A stretch of DNA of 64,000 nt from Thiodiazotropha sp040506275 (GTDB taxonomy: Bacteria > Pseudomonadota > Gammaproteobacteria > Chromatiales > Chromatiaceae): NCBI GenBank assembly GCA_040506275.1, contig JBEVXD010000005.1:124001-188000 (forward strand). Reading direction: 5' to 3'. A model generated the notes under the pieces. That model saw only the letters and a program-made list of their open reading frames with translations. It made no database searches and was not told where the DNA came from. The translations under genes and the position numbers were made by a program. Positions 45,869 through 55,190 of the stretch are shown in pieces (within the stretch, counting starts at the first letter, position 1; each line of letters starts with the position of its first letter).

Positions 45869-45953
45869 TTAAAGTGATCCTGAGTTACTGCTGACAGGTA
45901 ATTAATGGAGAAGGGTATCATTATATATCAATAGATTAATACTATGGTCAGTC

Positions 45954-45994
45954 ATTATTTGACATGATTGGCAATTTTTTTTGATTTAAATCAA
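45954..45994 (-). promoter_or_regulatory. Class II FNR-type promoter
   Basis: TTGATTTAAATCAA at 45981-45994 matches the FNR consensus at every defined position. Reading the minus strand, AATAAT (TATAAT with one change) lies at 45959-45954, which puts the start site near 45947, about 41 bases from the box centre. That is the classic activating spacing. Confidence 0.7.
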
Positions 45995-46369
45995 TTGATC
46001 ATTGCTCATAACCATTATGGGGTACAATTCCCTTGTCAGTAACTACTATTTTGCAATCGCTATGAAGAGTCCAGGATATATTGTGTCGCGTGCTTAGCAT
46101 CGAATATCACGCATGTTAATCCATGATTAGCCATAAGCATAAATAACGAGTATCAACAGGGATGGATTGCTGCGAACTGTATAGATATATGCGTCTGGAT
46201 TGCACTGACATTGTATGTCACTGCCATCTGAAATTATGTGACTAGCAAAATGAAGTGAGGAGTAGACGATATAGGTTAACTATAGTAGATTCTTGTTTAG
46301 ATAATTTATTGACTGATATTCAGTTCCTTAGCACTAGCGCCACAATGTAAACTACTACAAGAATACTAA
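45995..46369. other. Gene-free stretch upstream of the acyltransferase
   Basis: I see no gene or repeat. A TACAAT at 46023-46028 could serve a plus-strand transcript from the same FNR box, but only an 11-codon frame follows. Confidence 0.4.
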
Positions 46370-46987
46370 ATGGATAGACGTTTCACTCGTATTTTCTACT
46401 CATATTCAGCTCTAATTTTACAACGCCTAATATACCCACTATGTCGAATCTATTTTTTCAGGATGAAGAAGTGGAATCTGGTTGTGGATTCTGAGCTGGA
46501 TCATGTTAAAACGCCTTTACTACTTGCAGTAGCGCCACATATGTCTCACTCAGATGTAGTGATTGTGCCAGCTTCGCTACCTAGGCATCTGTTGCCAGTT
46601 AGGTGGTTGGCAGATAAGAAGATATTTACCAATAAAATTAAATCTACATGGTTGAAACTTTGGGGTGCCATACCTATCGAACGGAATGTTGAAGGTTCAA
46701 TTAATAACGATGATATTGAATGGATTATAGACTTTATGCAACACGGAGCGTGTGTTGGGGTCTTTCCTGAATGCTGTCTCGTAGGCGGAACGTTTGGAGC
46801 GCCACATAAAACCTTGATTGACGCGGCAATGGACAATAGTTTATCAGTTTGTCCTATAGGGTTGATAGGCACTATTGATGAAAAAAAGACTAATTATGCC
46901 GCTAAATTCAAAAACAGTCCCCAAATCATGATTGGTGACCTCATTTCAGAACCTCATGAGTTGCTGGATAGATGGTCTCTATTATGA
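46370..46987 (+). CDS. PlsC-like acyltransferase
   Basis: A 205-aa protein of the 1-acylglycerol-3-phosphate acyltransferase (PlsC) superfamily. The catalytic H-x4-D is HMSHSD near residue 58, and the glycerol-phosphate motif reads VGVFPE near residue 124. An N-terminal hydrophobic segment may anchor it. The chain is short for PlsC, and FPECCLVGG has unusual paired cysteines, so the acceptor may differ from lysophosphatidate. Confidence 0.75.
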   Translation: MDRRFTRIFYSYSALILQRLIYPLCRIYFFRMKKWNLVVDSELDHVKTPLLLAVAPHMSHSDVVIVPASLPRHLLPVRWLADKKIFTNKIKSTWLKLWGAIPIERNVEGSINNDDIEWIIDFMQHGACVGVFPECCLVGGTFGAPHKTLIDAAMDNSLSVCPIGLIGTIDEKKTNYAAKFKNSPQIMIGDLISEPHELLDRWSLL

Positions 46988-47079
46988 TTAGTTAGATGTC
47001 TGGAGTAGTTGTTTTGAAATGGAAATAAAAAAACAATATATAAGGACGTCTCTGTAAAAGTTTTCCGAAGCATCAAAAA

Positions 47080-48150
47080 TCATGCACAGATTATTGATCC
47101 TTCCTGTTTTTTTGCGATATACATGTTCCTGTCCGCTTTCTTTATCAGTTCATCAATTTCAATGATTTCTCCAGGTTCTATTTCGGTTATACCTATGCTT
47201 AATGAATAATTTGGGTAAGAACTAGTAAACTTTTCAATTATTCTCGAACATATATTATTTGCATCTTCTATACTGCAGTCGGGTAGTACCAAGCAAAACT
47301 CATCACCGCCATATCGACAGGCAACATCAATATCTCTCACGCACGATTTTAAAATTTGACTAGTGTATTTTAAGATTTCATCACCCTTCACGTGTCCCTG
47401 CTGATCGTTTATCTTTTTAAAGTTATCGATATCCAGATAGACTAACGAGAGTTTGGATTCCCGCCTTCTTGAAATAGATAGTTCTCGATTGAGAATATCC
47501 ACCATTGCTCTTCGATTGTGAATCCCGGTTAGGGCGTCAAGCTTTGCAAGTTCTTCGAGTTGTTTTGTCCTCTCTGCAACTTTACCCTCAAGGCTTTCTG
47601 CATATATTTCAGTCTTTCTTTTTTCGGACTCTATCTCTTCTACCAGACTGGCAATATACGTATCAAATACAAGAGTTGTGTCAAAATAGAAGAGACTTTC
47701 GAGTACATTTAAAGTTGAGTTCAATAGATCGACGTTTTTTATATTATTTTTTAATGTCCTTGTAACTAACTCTTTTAAACTTTTAACCGCTGAGAGATAG
47801 AGTTTGGGTTCTACTCCGATACGTTTGTGAACCAGGCCAATTCTTAATCTATTATTCACATATTCACTGCCATACTCGCCAGAAAACATGTCAATTACAT
47901 ATTTTCTCTGCGCACTACGCAGGCGCATTAAAGTGTCGGCATCCCCAATTAATAGAGAAATTTCGTCGATTTCGGTCTGTTTTTTGTAAAACTCATTGAC
48001 TATCACGTCAATGTTATCTTCTATAATATGGCTGTGACTTGACAGTAACTTTAATCCTTCTTGACTCAGATTAAGCAACTCCATACGTTGAGAAATCTCA
48101 GTGTCTGTAATATGCATTTGTTCAAGTAGGGTTGTGTCTGTGCGTCTCAT
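47080..48150 (-). CDS. Globin-coupled diguanylate cyclase
   Basis: A 356-aa soluble protein. Residues about 10-165 match the protoglobin-type globin-coupled sensor; the proximal haem histidine is in IGLVHKRIGVEP near residue 108. A short coiled segment (EGKVAERTKQLEELAKLDALTG) links to a GGDEF domain with an intact GGDEF near residue 281 and YLDIDNFKKIND upstream. Such proteins make c-di-GMP in response to oxygen or NO bound to haem. The ATG at 48150 is preferred over a GTG at 48159. It lies alone between the two RuBisCO loci. Confidence 0.88.
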   Translation of the reverse strand: MRRTDTTLLEQMHITDTEISQRMELLNLSQEGLKLLSSHSHIIEDNIDVIVNEFYKKQTEIDEISLLIGDADTLMRLRSAQRKYVIDMFSGEYGSEYVNNRLRIGLVHKRIGVEPKLYLSAVKSLKELVTRTLKNNIKNVDLLNSTLNVLESLFYFDTTLVFDTYIASLVEEIESEKRKTEIYAESLEGKVAERTKQLEELAKLDALTGIHNRRAMVDILNRELSISRRRESKLSLVYLDIDNFKKINDQQGHVKGDEILKYTSQILKSCVRDIDVACRYGGDEFCLVLPDCSIEDANNICSRIIEKFTSSYPNYSLSIGITEIEPGEIIEIDELIKKADRNMYIAKKQEGSIICA

Positions 48151-48796
48151 ATTTGTCACTCTATTATCTTTTAGTCCTGCCTAAAGGGAGTCCCTCTTTA
48201 CTGAGCCAATTCTGCGTTACCCTTCTTGTGAAGGGTGCGCATATCAAGGCAAAGTGTACTTTGCCTTGGTCCAGTAGCAGAGTTTCGAGTATTACTGTAT
48301 TCATCACATGGTCCGCTATAGCATAAATTGAAATTATCCTTCATTTTATGTTGAGCTATCGTTTCCCTAGAAAACGACCGCATATGATTTATTTGGATCC
48401 TGTATGAGTATCGTATGCCTGCAAAGCAATTAATGCCGTTGTTTAGATTACGGTTCTCAACACAGCTTGGATGGGTGTGATATTGTAAATATCAGCTAAT
48501 TACTAATATAGATAGAACAATTATGTGTGACGTAAAACCCACAGATGGGTATAAGTATCCCTAATGAACAAAACTGTAAATTGCTAATCGACTTTTCCCT
48601 GCAACCATAGAATTATATATAGCTATTGTAAATGTATAAATCTACCTGAGTGAACGGTATTCACTTGCCAATATTCACTAAATAGATCACACTTTACAAC
48701 TGTATAAACTACCCTTTTTTCTGAGGTTTATACGAAATTTATGACGTTTTAGTGATAATCTAGTACGACTCAACATATAAGAGCGGATAGTGAAAT
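48151..48796. other. Gene-free stretch with hairpins
   Basis: About 650 bp without a gene. A palindromic repeat at about 48180-48280 begins AAAGGGAGTCCC and contains AGGCAAAG/CTTTGCCTT; it resembles the 39.9-kb palindrome in layout. AGTGAA-CGGTA-TTCACT at 48649-48665, followed by a further ATTCACT, could be an operator for the downstream gene. The rest is AT-rich. Confidence 0.5.
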
Positions 48797-49099
48797 ATGG
48801 CAGATAAAAAATACGATGGCATACACAATGATCCAACAGGAGCAATGAATCCTACTGGTAATGTTATTCGTGATGCCTGGGTATTTGGCTTGATCCCTGA
48901 ATCAGAGACCTGTGAAGGATGGACGGTACAGGGTGTTGAAGCACTATATGACAAGGTCACAACTGAGTGGGATAAATATGGTCACTTAGTATCAAATCTA
49001 CCCCCTGAATTAGCGGAGCGGCATAACCGCATATATCAGCAGGCGATTTCAGATGCCAAGGAAAAGGGTTGGGACCCAGAATTGGGTGAGGATGACTGA
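48797..49099 (+). CDS. Unknown 100-aa acidic protein
   Basis: A 100-aa soluble, acidic protein, rich in tryptophan and tyrosine in the middle. I do not recognise a domain. The good coding structure and the 8-base gap to the next gene suggest a two-gene unit. It converges on the cbbO end of the RuBisCO operon. Confidence 0.6.
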   Translation: MADKKYDGIHNDPTGAMNPTGNVIRDAWVFGLIPESETCEGWTVQGVEALYDKVTTEWDKYGHLVSNLPPELAERHNRIYQQAISDAKEKGWDPELGEDD

Positions 49100-49107
49100 G
49101 GTCCTTT

Positions 49108-49563
49108 GTGACTGAAGGTATAAGTGAAATATTTTTTCGTCCAGATGAGTTGGCTTGTGAGCGCCTGACCATACCTGCGCCTCTTTATAACCAATGCAGG
49201 CTAATGCTAAGTCGTTGTCAGTATGAACACATTTTCGTACCAGTTCGTACGATGCAAATTCAAGCTGTGATCGATATGGAAGAGGTTATATTTGTCGACA
49301 ACCTTGCCTATGCAGTTAGAGACGGAAAGGGTGGCAAGCTGATTCGTTTGGCTTGGAAGTTTCGCAGAGATACGGAAAGAGAGAGTCTAACTGAACCTGC
49401 GCCAATAGACCTGATTTACTACGATGAGATGGCCAGAGAGCTGCATGTCAGGTTGATAGGTGAATTTAAAAAAGCCCTTGATCTCATGTTGGAACGCTTT
49501 AAAGAGGGAGGATGCCAACCTAGAGAGAAAAGGGTTTTACCGTTTAACCGGCAGAAAACCTAA
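49108..49563 (+). CDS. Unknown 151-aa protein beside the cbb operon
   Basis: A 151-aa soluble, alpha/beta-looking protein starting at a GTG, with no recognised domain. It follows the 100-aa gene by 8 bases and ends 144 bases from the cbbO stop, on the opposite strand. Confidence 0.6.
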   Translation: MTEGISEIFFRPDELACERLTIPAPLYNQCRLMLSRCQYEHIFVPVRTMQIQAVIDMEEVIFVDNLAYAVRDGKGGKLIRLAWKFRRDTERESLTEPAPIDLIYYDEMARELHVRLIGEFKKALDLMLERFKEGGCQPREKRVLPFNRQKT

Positions 49564-49707
49564 GAAATCTCTGAATCAACGCATTTTTACGGAGAGATGT
49601 CTATTCATGACTTGTACAGAGGTCCCCTAAATTCAGCTGTCCGAGTAGTATCACTGCACGTTCAAATGTACGTGACTGCAACTGACCGGAGTGTAGTTCA
49701 GCATAAT

Positions 49708-52089
49708 CTATCCGGTTAGAGCAGCAAATACACTGGGCAATCTTTCCGGTAGACGTGCTACATCATCTACGATGGAGTAACCGTTTTCACCAAATATTCT
49801 CGACACATATCGGTCAGCATTGGGGTCTAGTGTCAGACAGTAAGTGTAGACACCCTGCATAGCAAGGTCCTCAACTGCTTTCTTTGTATCATGTCGAAGA
49901 TACTGTGGATCACGCTCATCAATATCGGCTGGTTCACCGTCAGTGACCAGCAATACAAGACGTTTTTGTGCATTTTGTTGGGTTAAGTGCCAACCTGCGT
50001 GACGTAGTGCTGCACCCATACGGGTGGAGAGGCCACCCTTCATACCGGCCATCCGCGCCTTGGCTACATCGTCATAGGACTGCTCGAAATCTTTAAAGCG
50101 ATAGTATTGAACATCATGTCGTCCGTCTGATGCGAAACCGTGTACAGCAAAGTTATCACCTATGGAGTCAATGGCCCAGGAGAGCAGGCCCGCTGATTCA
50201 CGGGTCAGGTCAAGAATGCTGTCCTGTTTCTCGTAACCCTCTTCACCTTCGGCAATATCGCCTATCTTTTCGTTGGTAGACTCTGAAAGATCGAGCAACA
50301 GAACAATCGACAAGTCACGAATATGTCGACTGATACGGATGTTGATTCTTGGGTCTGGCATAACACCGCGGCGGATGTCGATCATTGCACGCACAGCTGC
50401 GTTAAGATCAAGTTCCTCACCTTCCTCATAACCACGGCGACGTACGATTCCTTGAGGTTGCAGTGCATCGATCAGATGGCGGATACGCGAGGCGATCGGT
50501 TTATGTTTGGTCAGGATCTCGTCCATGATCTCGGGATCGCCAATGCCCTGCTTGCGTTCGATTACGGTCGCCCAGTCGGGGCGCGCGAGTTGTACATGGT
50601 AGTCCCACTCGTTGTAGTGGTAGGGGTCGGAGACCGGCTCGACGCCTTCCATCGCGTTGTAACTGATCCCCATGTCTTCGTAGGGGAACAGCTCAGTGGA
50701 GAGCACCAGGATCTCATCCGGGTTATCGTGGGTCATCTCCGAGTCGAGATCATTGACGAACTCCATCAGACTGACGTACCGACGCACCGTCTTCTGTGAA
50801 GTTGGCAGATAGTCGATGCCCTGGGATTCGAACATGTTCTCGGAGAAGTCCCAGAAATAGCGGTTGTCGTCACGGTAGGGAATCGGCCATTCAGACAGAA
50901 TACGAACGCTGGGAATCTTGGCGATATCGAGCATTTTGTTGTAGAAATCGACACCTGCCATCCAGGCTAACCGAGGCGCATAGGGATCTTCCTTCAGTTT
51001 GGCAACGAAGTCGTCGGCAATCTGGTTTATCGTTTCAATCTCATCGCGGTACTCAGGATCCATGATGGCTCGGGTGGTACGCATCATCAGGTCCATGGTC
51101 TCGTGTGGTTTGCTCTGGTCGTCATGCTCACCCGGCTGTGCGGTGAAGAATTTCAGCCATAATTTGCGCAGGCCTGGAAATTCCTTATAAGCAAGATACT
51201 CGACCCGTGCATCCTCGAAGAGTTCGATCATACGCATCTGAGCTTGCGATAATTGCTCTGCAGAGATGGGATCCCTGGTGTAGACCATATGTGCAGCGGC
51301 GTGGGCAGTGGCTGCCCGATAGACTTCCATACCATCAATACCCCGGAAAGGGTCGAAGGCATCGGGTACATGAATCTGAAAATCATCAATGAAAGGACGA
51401 ATGCCCTGACGTGATTCGAAATCACCTGCAGTTGGTCGCATGAAGAAAGCGCGCGCCCAAAGTGCACGCAGATAGAAGTTAAGTTTTCTCTGATTGTCTA
51501 TGAACAGGGTTCCGCGGCGTTCGGATTGCAGAATGGATCGGGATGATTCGGTCTGAAGTCCAAAGTAGGCCAGTTGACCATCGAGATCACGTTGGTGGGC
51601 TTGTGCACCCCACATCACCCAGCGACGTAGACCACCCAAGGTCAATTTCGAAAGCAGTTCGTCCAGATTTTCCATCATCGGGCGTAGGCCGCGGGGGGCT
51701 TTGCCGGTCATTTGGTGTAGCAGCTTTAGGAAACCACGCATAACTTCCGCGTCACCCAGCCGGGATGCGGCCAAAGGCATATTGGAAACGATCAAGGTTA
51801 TGACACTGCCAGAAGTATGGGAGGCGAGTTTCATCATCGCTTCAACTATGTCGGGGATGATGTCTTCACCGACCTCTTTGGCAACGCCGGGCATCTCTTG
51901 GACGTAAGTCAGTACCAGATCCTGGCCACGACCAAGGGTACAGAAGGCACGCATACCTTCGAGGTAGTTTTGCAGGCCACGCGGGGACATGACACGCTGG
52001 GCTTCGTGATACGAAGATTCGAGTGCTTCCGCATGTTCATGATCACCTTCTTCTAGGCAGGTGACGTATTCGGTGAAATCGACACTCAT
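49708..52089 (-). CDS. cbbO: RuBisCO activase subunit CbbO
   Basis: A 793-aa VWA-domain protein of the CbbO/NorD type. The C-terminal VWA domain has an intact MIDAS, DLSES, near residue 595, with TDGEPAD near residue 733. CbbO binds RuBisCO through its VWA domain and, with the AAA+ ring CbbQ, removes inhibitory sugar phosphates. It is the last gene of cbbLSQO. The gap from cbbQ is about 210 bases, longer than usual for this pair, and holds a palindromic repeat. Confidence 0.93.
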   Translation of the reverse strand: MSVDFTEYVTCLEEGDHEHAEALESSYHEAQRVMSPRGLQNYLEGMRAFCTLGRGQDLVLTYVQEMPGVAKEVGEDIIPDIVEAMMKLASHTSGSVITLIVSNMPLAASRLGDAEVMRGFLKLLHQMTGKAPRGLRPMMENLDELLSKLTLGGLRRWVMWGAQAHQRDLDGQLAYFGLQTESSRSILQSERRGTLFIDNQRKLNFYLRALWARAFFMRPTAGDFESRQGIRPFIDDFQIHVPDAFDPFRGIDGMEVYRAATAHAAAHMVYTRDPISAEQLSQAQMRMIELFEDARVEYLAYKEFPGLRKLWLKFFTAQPGEHDDQSKPHETMDLMMRTTRAIMDPEYRDEIETINQIADDFVAKLKEDPYAPRLAWMAGVDFYNKMLDIAKIPSVRILSEWPIPYRDDNRYFWDFSENMFESQGIDYLPTSQKTVRRYVSLMEFVNDLDSEMTHDNPDEILVLSTELFPYEDMGISYNAMEGVEPVSDPYHYNEWDYHVQLARPDWATVIERKQGIGDPEIMDEILTKHKPIASRIRHLIDALQPQGIVRRRGYEEGEELDLNAAVRAMIDIRRGVMPDPRINIRISRHIRDLSIVLLLDLSESTNEKIGDIAEGEEGYEKQDSILDLTRESAGLLSWAIDSIGDNFAVHGFASDGRHDVQYYRFKDFEQSYDDVAKARMAGMKGGLSTRMGAALRHAGWHLTQQNAQKRLVLLVTDGEPADIDERDPQYLRHDTKKAVEDLAMQGVYTYCLTLDPNADRYVSRIFGENGYSIVDDVARLPERLPSVFAALTG

Positions 52090-52150
52090 AACAGATTACT
52101 CGCTGGCTACTTATAACCGTCCGTCGTGTTGCAAATCGACTGCCGGGATT

Positions 52151-52172
52151 GGTGCGGCGGGGCCGCACCCTA
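52151..52172. repeat. REP-like palindrome between cbbQ and cbbO
   Basis: GGTGCGGC, a 3-nt loop and GCCGCACC, followed by CTACC, form a compact hairpin. A related hairpin followed by CTAC is at 60919-60940, so this seems a dispersed unit. Confidence 0.6.
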
Positions 52173-52299
52173 CCAGTACCTCTCCGATTGAGAGAGAGGG
52201 CGGTCGATTAACCGCTATGAAAACCATAAGCTGTTCATATAGAGCGGTTAAGTATGTGGACAAACACAAATGTGTTTACCTCGTGCAGTTGCACAAAAA

Positions 52300-53106
52300 T
52301 CAAAAATAGGTATTCACCGCAGCGCTAAGGGTATCGCGCATATCCGGGTCATCGGTCAACGGAGTGACCAGTGCCATTTGACAGGCATCCATGGGGCTAA
52401 TGCCTTTGCCAACCAGCTGTGCTGCATAGACCAGCAGGCGGGTGGACATGCCTTCATCCAGACCGTGACCTTTCAAGTTACGTGAGCGTTGTGCGATCTG
52501 CACCAGTTTCTCGGCAGTCGTACCATCAACACCACCCTCATGTATGACAATTTCTGTCTCGACTTCAGTATCCGGATAATCGAAATCCATACCACCGAAA
52601 CGCTGCTTGGTTGACTGCTTGAGATCCTTCATCAGGGATTGATAACCTGGATTATAGGAGATGACGATCTGGAAATCGTCGTGGGCTTTGACCAGTTCAC
52701 CCTTCTTCTCCAATGGCAGTTCGCGGCGATGGTCGGTCAAAGGGTGGATCACTACCGTTGTATCCTGACGGGCTTCAACCACCTCGTCGAGATAGCAGAT
52801 CGCGCCTATGCGGGCAGCGACAGTCAAAGGACCGTCCTGCCACTTGGTGCCATTGATGTCGAGCAGGAAACGACCAACCAGGTCGGAAGCGGTCATGTCT
52901 TCGTTACAGGCTACTGTGATGAGCGGCTTCTGCAGCTTCCACGCCATATATTCAACAAAACGGGACTTACCGCAACCGGTGGGCCCCTTCAGCATAACCG
53001 GCATGCGGGCGTCGTAAGCTGCCTGGTACATCTCCACCTCGTTGTTGACGGAGCGGTAGTAGGGCTCATTACTAATCAGGTATTGGTCGCGGTTGATATC
53101 ACTCAT
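52300..53106 (-). CDS. cbbQ: RuBisCO activase ATPase CbbQ
   Basis: A 268-aa MoxR-type AAA+ ATPase. Walker A is GPTGCGKS near residue 42, Walker B ICYLDEV near residue 106. CbbQ forms hexamers that with CbbO reactivate RuBisCO. It follows cbbS by 184 bases that include two hairpins. Length and motifs fit the family. Confidence 0.94.
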   Translation of the reverse strand: MSDINRDQYLISNEPYYRSVNNEVEMYQAAYDARMPVMLKGPTGCGKSRFVEYMAWKLQKPLITVACNEDMTASDLVGRFLLDINGTKWQDGPLTVAARIGAICYLDEVVEARQDTTVVIHPLTDHRRELPLEKKGELVKAHDDFQIVISYNPGYQSLMKDLKQSTKQRFGGMDFDYPDTEVETEIVIHEGGVDGTTAEKLVQIAQRSRNLKGHGLDEGMSTRLLVYAAQLVGKGISPMDACQMALVTPLTDDPDMRDTLSAAVNTYF

Positions 53107-53175
53107 TGTCTTATTCCTTATCGGGCATCTGCATAGGCCCGCTTAGCAGGTTCAGAAAAAGATTGAAAATGGTGC

Positions 53176-53261
53176 TTGGCTATGGGCAGTATTCCCATGC
53201 ACATAGCCAAACATCATTGGCCGATGACAGCCGTTCCCCGCCCGATAGAAGGGCAGGGAAC
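53176..53261 (-). terminator. Two hairpins between cbbS and cbbQ
   Basis: The first, nearer cbbS, pairs 53233-53243 with 53251-53261 (GTTCCCTGCCC against GGGCGGGGAAC on the minus strand, one G-T pair, 7-nt loop). The second pairs 53176-53184 with 53202-53210 (TTGGCTATG / CATAGCCAA). Neither has a T-run. They probably stabilise the 3' end of cbbLS mRNA or lower read-through into cbbQO. Confidence 0.6.
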
Positions 53262-53290
53262 GAGCACTTAAGTCAGATGTGAATCAGATC

Positions 53291-53647
53291 TTAAGCAGGG
53301 GTGCCACGGTAGATAACCATAGAAGCACCGGCACACTGGGCGTAGTTGTCCAGGCCCAGAAGACGTACGTGATTGTCTGGGTGCGCCTGATGACAGGCTT
53401 CGCACTCTGCCAGGATGGCATCGACGTCGGTCTCACCGAACATAGGCAGTTTCCACATGTACCAGTAGCTGCCGGACGCGTTTTGCGGCTCGGTGTGCTC
53501 GATGGATGGGTTCCAACCCTTAGATACGATGAAATCGATCTGGGTACGGATCTGCTCAGGGGTCATGGCCGGCAGGTAGGAGAAGGTCTCGAACTTGCGG
53601 CTATCTGTATTTTCCAGGCTGGAAGCATAATCCTGCATTTCACTCAT
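53291..53647 (-). CDS. cbbS: RuBisCO form I small subunit
   Basis: A 118-aa small subunit. FSYLPAMTPEQIRTQIDFIV near the start, then YWYMWKLPMFGE near residue 65, are family signatures. The frame opens 15 bases further upstream, but the ATG at 53647 has a GAGGT site 8 bases before it and gives the conserved N-terminus. It pairs with CbbL in the L8S8 form I enzyme. A hairpin separates it from cbbL. Confidence 0.94.
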   Translation of the reverse strand: MSEMQDYASSLENTDSRKFETFSYLPAMTPEQIRTQIDFIVSKGWNPSIEHTEPQNASGSYWYMWKLPMFGETDVDAILAECEACHQAHPDNHVRLLGLDNYAQCAGASMVIYRGTPA

Positions 53648-53726
53648 TTGTATATACCTCAAAAATTAGTTTCGAACTCGTTATGGCTTGCTCAGGAGTG
53701 AGGTCGGCAACCGCCGGTGATCTCAT

Positions 53727-53748
53727 CCCCGCCACTATGATGGCGGGG
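53727..53748 (-). terminator. Hairpin between cbbL and cbbS
   Basis: CCCCGCCA, 6-nt loop, TGGCGGGG: a perfect 8-bp GC-rich stem in the 124-bp gap. There is no T-run. It is likely a segmental mRNA stabiliser or attenuator setting the cbbL/cbbS ratio. Confidence 0.6.
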
Positions 53749-53771
53749 CCCCTGATGCTCCCCTCGGTTCA

Positions 53772-55190
53772 CTACTTGTGAGAAACGTCCAGTTTGTCGA
53801 CTGTGTCGAATTCGAACTTGATCTCTTTCCAGGTTTCCATTGCCGCTTTCAGCTCTGGGCTGCTCTTGGCTGCGTTGGTCAGGATATCCTTACCTTCTTT
53901 CTCGATTTCACGACCTTGGTTACGTGCTTCTACGCAAGCCTCAACCGCAACACGGTTAGCGGCAGCGCCAGCAGCATTGCCCCAAGGATGACCCAGGGTA
54001 CCGCCACCGAACTGCAGCACGGAGTCATCACCGAAGATGCTGACCAGTGCAGGCATGTGCCAAACATGGATGCCACCGGAAGCAACCGGCAGAACGCCAG
54101 GCATTGAACCCCAGTCCTGATCGAAGAAGATACCTCTTGAACGGTCTTCCTTGATGTAGGAGTCGCGCATGGTGTCGATCCAGCCCAGGGTCGCGTCACG
54201 GTCACCTTCCAGCTTACCGACAACAGTACCTGAGTGCAGGTGATCACCACCGGACAGACGCAGGATCTTGGTCAATACACGGAAGTGAATACCATGGTGA
54301 GGGTTACGGTCGAGAACCGCATGCATCGCACGGTGAATGTGCAGCAGCATGCCGTTGTCCTGGCACCATTGTGCCAGCTGGGTGTTTGCAGACCAGCCAC
54401 CGGTGATGTAGTCGTGCATGATGATCGGCGCGCCAATCTCTTTCGCATACTCGGCACGTTTCATCATTTCGTCAGAAGTCGGTGCGGTAACGTTTAGGTA
54501 GTGACCTTTGCGCTCGCCGGTTTCTGCTTCTGCTTTATGGATCGCTTCCATGACAAAGTCAAAACGATGTCTCCAGCGCATGAACGGCTGAGAGTTGACG
54601 TTCTCATCATCCTTGGTGAAGTCCAGTCCACCACGCAGGCCTTCGTAGCAGGCTCGGCCGTAGTTTTTCGCAGACAGACCCAGCTTCGGCTTAATGGTAC
54701 AACCCAGCAGCGGACGACCGTACTTGTTCAGCAGGTCACGCTCTACCTGGATACCCTGAGGTGGTCCATTACAGGTCATGACGTAAGCGATCGGGAAGCG
54801 AATGTCTTCCAGACGCAGTGCACGCAGAGCTTTGAAGCCGAATACGTTACCAACCAGTGAGGTCATAACGTTAACGACTGAACCCTCTTCGAACAGATCG
54901 ATCGGATAAGCGACGAAGGCGTAGAAACAGGTATCATCACCTGGAACGTCTTCGATTGCGTAGGCACGGCCTTTGTAGTGGTCCAGATCGGTCAGCAGGT
55001 CGGTCCATACCGTGGTCCAGGTGCCGGTTGAAGACTCAGCGGCAACAGCAGCTGCAACTTCTTCACGGGGTACCCCTGGCTGAGGGGTAACTTTAAAACA
55101 CGCCAGGATATCAGTGTCCTTAGGTGTGTAATCGGGCATCCAGTATGTTTCGCGGTACTCTTTTACGCCCGCATCATATTTCTTGGCCAT
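53772..55190 (-). CDS. cbbL: RuBisCO form I large subunit (IAq type)
   Basis: A 472-aa form I large subunit. The carbamylated lysine is in GGLDFTKDDENVNSQ near residue 193, loop 6 in HSGTVVGKLEGDR near 325, and GCTIKPKLGLS near 167. The neighbours cbbS, cbbQ and cbbO with no carboxysome genes make it the IAq kind. A divergent cbbR and a LysR-like operator lie upstream. Form IA enzymes serve under moderate CO2 and higher O2 than form II. Confidence 0.96.
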   Translation of the reverse strand: MAKKYDAGVKEYRETYWMPDYTPKDTDILACFKVTPQPGVPREEVAAAVAAESSTGTWTTVWTDLLTDLDHYKGRAYAIEDVPGDDTCFYAFVAYPIDLFEEGSVVNVMTSLVGNVFGFKALRALRLEDIRFPIAYVMTCNGPPQGIQVERDLLNKYGRPLLGCTIKPKLGLSAKNYGRACYEGLRGGLDFTKDDENVNSQPFMRWRHRFDFVMEAIHKAEAETGERKGHYLNVTAPTSDEMMKRAEYAKEIGAPIIMHDYITGGWSANTQLAQWCQDNGMLLHIHRAMHAVLDRNPHHGIHFRVLTKILRLSGGDHLHSGTVVGKLEGDRDATLGWIDTMRDSYIKEDRSRGIFFDQDWGSMPGVLPVASGGIHVWHMPALVSIFGDDSVLQFGGGTLGHPWGNAAGAAANRVAVEACVEARNQGREIEKEGKDILTNAAKSSPELKAAMETWKEIKFEFDTVDKLDVSHK

